Origin: JAHQVI01 sp963749875
Lineage (GTDB): Bacteria > Pseudomonadota > Alphaproteobacteria > Rhizobiales > Rhodomicrobiaceae
Direction: 5' to 3'
Length of the DNA stretch: 64,000 nt
NCBI GenBank assembly: GCA_963749875.1
Contig: CAVVOX010000008.1
Location: 62,001-126,000, forward strand
This document shows, piece by piece, positions 62,744 through 64,000 of the stretch. The notes below the pieces were generated by a model. That model ran no database searches, had not been told where the DNA came from, and saw nothing but the letters and a program-made list of their open reading frames with translations. Each line of letters begins with the position of its first letter. Position 1 is the stretch's first letter. The position numbers were made by a program, and so were the translations under genes.

Positions 62744-63232
62744 TCAGCCCAGGACATTATTCCGTCCGCCCCACGTCGCATAAAGCGCCTTCGCATGGCC
62801 AGGAAGCCAGCTTTCCTTGACACGCCCGTCCGGCAGCGGAGCATCGGATACGCAATCCTGATCAAGATGGACAGGCTCACGCGGTACCGCCGTAATATAA
62901 GGCTCGCGATAAGGCGCAAAGCTCTTGCGGAGGATCTTCTTCGTCCACTGATGCGTATGGTAGAGTCTTGAGAAATGCCAGCTGAGAAAGATCGCGATGA
63001 ATGTTGCGATGATGAAGCCAGCTTGCACCGGACTTGCCCGAACCGCTTCGGAACGCTGATAAGCGATCTGTTCGGGTTCTTCACCCCGATAACTGTCCTG
63101 TTTTACTTCGCTTAACACGGAAACTTGTGTGCCAGAAGCGTTTAACGCCTCCAAATTCCCGTTTATGGAAGTAAGAACCAAACATACATAGGCCAGAAGC
63201 CCGGCCAATACCCATGCCACGAGCTTGTCCAC
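62744..63232 (-). CDS. Small membrane protein with two helices
   Basis: 162 residues. The first helix (KLVAWVLAGLLAYVCLVLTS) leads into a periplasmic-side loop of about 45 residues, then a second helix (VQAGFIIATFIAIFLSWHFS) and a basic cytoplasmic tail (YHTHQWTKKILRKSFAPYRE) ending near LPGHAKALYATWGGRNNVLG. Orientation by the positive-inside rule places both termini inside. I do not recognise the family. It converges on zapE and has no clear partner. Confidence 0.65.
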   Translation of the reverse strand: MDKLVAWVLAGLLAYVCLVLTSINGNLEALNASGTQVSVLSEVKQDSYRGEEPEQIAYQRSEAVRASPVQAGFIIATFIAIFLSWHFSRLYHTHQWTKKILRKSFAPYREPYITAVPREPVHLDQDCVSDAPLPDGRVKESWLPGHAKALYATWGGRNNVLG

Positions 63233-63584
63233 GTCCGCTCCCTCACAATCCGCACCATAATTACAACGCAGGAACAGATTTCACTTTCAAAACTATCAGA
63301 TGTTTTTTCCGTTAGCAAATTATTAACCAACGGGATCAACCAAAAAGCCCCGACCATTTGAACCATGATTCGGGGGCTCCGCGAGAGCGTCGTCAGCTTT
63401 GTTCAGAGGTGAATTGGAACGCCGGGCCGGGCGGCCGATGGCAGCTCGGACCGAACCGCGCCGCCGCGCTTTGACGAGAGAATTTCTCCCATGCGCCGAA
63501 ATGCGCGCCCACTTGACATCGCCGCCGGAAGCACGCCAATGAAAAGTCGAATTTGCAGCAATCGGCTGACGACATCGGAACCTC
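63233..63584. other. Non-coding stretch before efp
   Basis: About 350 bases without a supported gene; frames here read only short basic peptides. The AT-rich part around 63270-63345 is the likely promoter zone for the divergent pair. Confidence 0.4.
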
Positions 63585-64000
63585 ATGAAAATCAATGGCA
63601 ATGAAATCCGGCCCGGCAATGTGATCAAGCATCAGGGCTCGCTCTGGGTGGCCGTCAAGGCGCAGGCGGTCAAGCCCGGAAAAGGGCCGGCCTATGCGCA
63701 GGTCGAGCTGAAGAACCTGCTGAACGGCTCGAAGCTGAATGAGCGGTTCCGGTCCTCGGAATCGGTCGAGCGGGTGCGGCTTGAGCAGAAGGACTATCAG
63801 TTCCTCTACAAGCAGGACGACATGCTCGTCTTCATGAATATGGAGACCTACGACCAACTCGAAATCGCCGAGGATTTCGTCGGCGAACGTGCGGCGTTCC
63901 TCCAGGACGGCATGGGCGTGACGGTGGAGAGCCACGAAGGAAGGCCGATCGGCGTCTCGCTCCCCGATCATGTGACGCTTCAGGTCGTGGAAGCCGAGCC
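63585..64000 (+). CDS. efp: Elongation factor P, 3' end cut by the window
   Basis: The first 138 residues of EF-P. Domain I reads MKINGNEIRPGNVIKHQGSL, with the modification-loop segment KPGKGPAYAQVELKNLLNGS, whose Lys is the site of beta-lysylation or related modification in this family. Domain II is LEQKDYQFLYKQDDMLVFMN and DFVGERAAFLQDGMGVTVES. It rescues ribosomes stalled at polyproline. The ATG at 63585 is the only one that matches; a weak GGAACC site precedes it. Domain III lies outside the window. Confidence 0.96.
   Translation, partial: MKINGNEIRPGNVIKHQGSLWVAVKAQAVKPGKGPAYAQVELKNLLNGSKLNERFRSSESVERVRLEQKDYQFLYKQDDMLVFMNMETYDQLEIAEDFVGERAAFLQDGMGVTVESHEGRPIGVSLPDHVTLQVVEAE

Overview
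The window comes from a GC-rich alphaproteobacterium, most likely of the order Hyphomicrobiales (Rhizobiales). The basis is the ethylmalonyl-CoA pathway genes (ccr, mcd, meaB), the alphaproteobacterial rluD-rpoH neighbourhood, and a block of proteins (DUF4444-type ligase, DUF6505, DUF6352, DUF3305, DUF3306) that I know mainly from this order. I cannot name a genus.

Layout. 1-5786: a conserved cluster of poorly understood proteins around a multi-cluster 4Fe-4S protein, probably linked to formate dehydrogenase or another molybdoenzyme; the left edge cuts its first gene. 5907-15107: a plastic region of stacked and broken mobile elements. These are a complete IS5/IS427-type element, a truncated IS5-type transposase, an IS481-type transposase split by a complete IS110/IS1111-type element, a 417-bp IS66 derivative with intact ends, and an IS630 remnant. 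A secreted protein, a fatty acid desaturase, a DUF3144 protein and a damaged TusA-like gene lie among them. 15489-19674: a TRAP transporter operon without its large permease gene, then an orphan TAXI binding protein with a secreted Sel1-repeat partner. 19875-20393: a secreted Arg/Gly/Tyr-rich protein. 21011-27634: a chaperone-usher fimbrial operon with one degenerate pilin paralogue and a possible frameshift near the start of the usher.

27792-42785: mostly housekeeping and accessory genes. They are a CDP-alcohol phosphotransferase, a zinc alcohol dehydrogenase, a beta-carbonic anhydrase, an MFS permease with NnrU, an ECF42-type sigma factor with its DGPF/YCII partner, an RND efflux pair, two tandem receiver proteins (one with a PilZ-like domain) and a caspase-like protease. 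43109-45704: tRNA-Glu, a DUF6476 protein, rluD and rpoH. 46108-47718: a probable 47-residue small protein, two families of palindromic repeats and an intact IS630 element. 47727-64000: a PfkB kinase, a cytochrome P450, a chromate transporter, ccr, an acidic Pro/Glu-rich protein, mcd, a polytopic membrane protein, a SleB-type wall hydrolase, meaB, zapE and the start of efp.

How the genes work together. ccr and mcd encode two steps of the ethylmalonyl-CoA pathway, which assimilates acetyl-CoA or C1 carbon; meaB protects the B12-dependent mutases of the same route. The unknown protein encoded between ccr and mcd is an attractive candidate partner. A dispersed palindromic repeat (R1 here) recurs at 11541, 14216, 46453 and 58424, with a partial copy at 15058. 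It is usually bounded by TA, is tied to the ends of genes and insertion sequences, and is one of the most striking unexplained structures in the window. A second repeat (R2) occurs at 20396 and 46348. No CRISPR array, rRNA, prophage or replication origin was seen.
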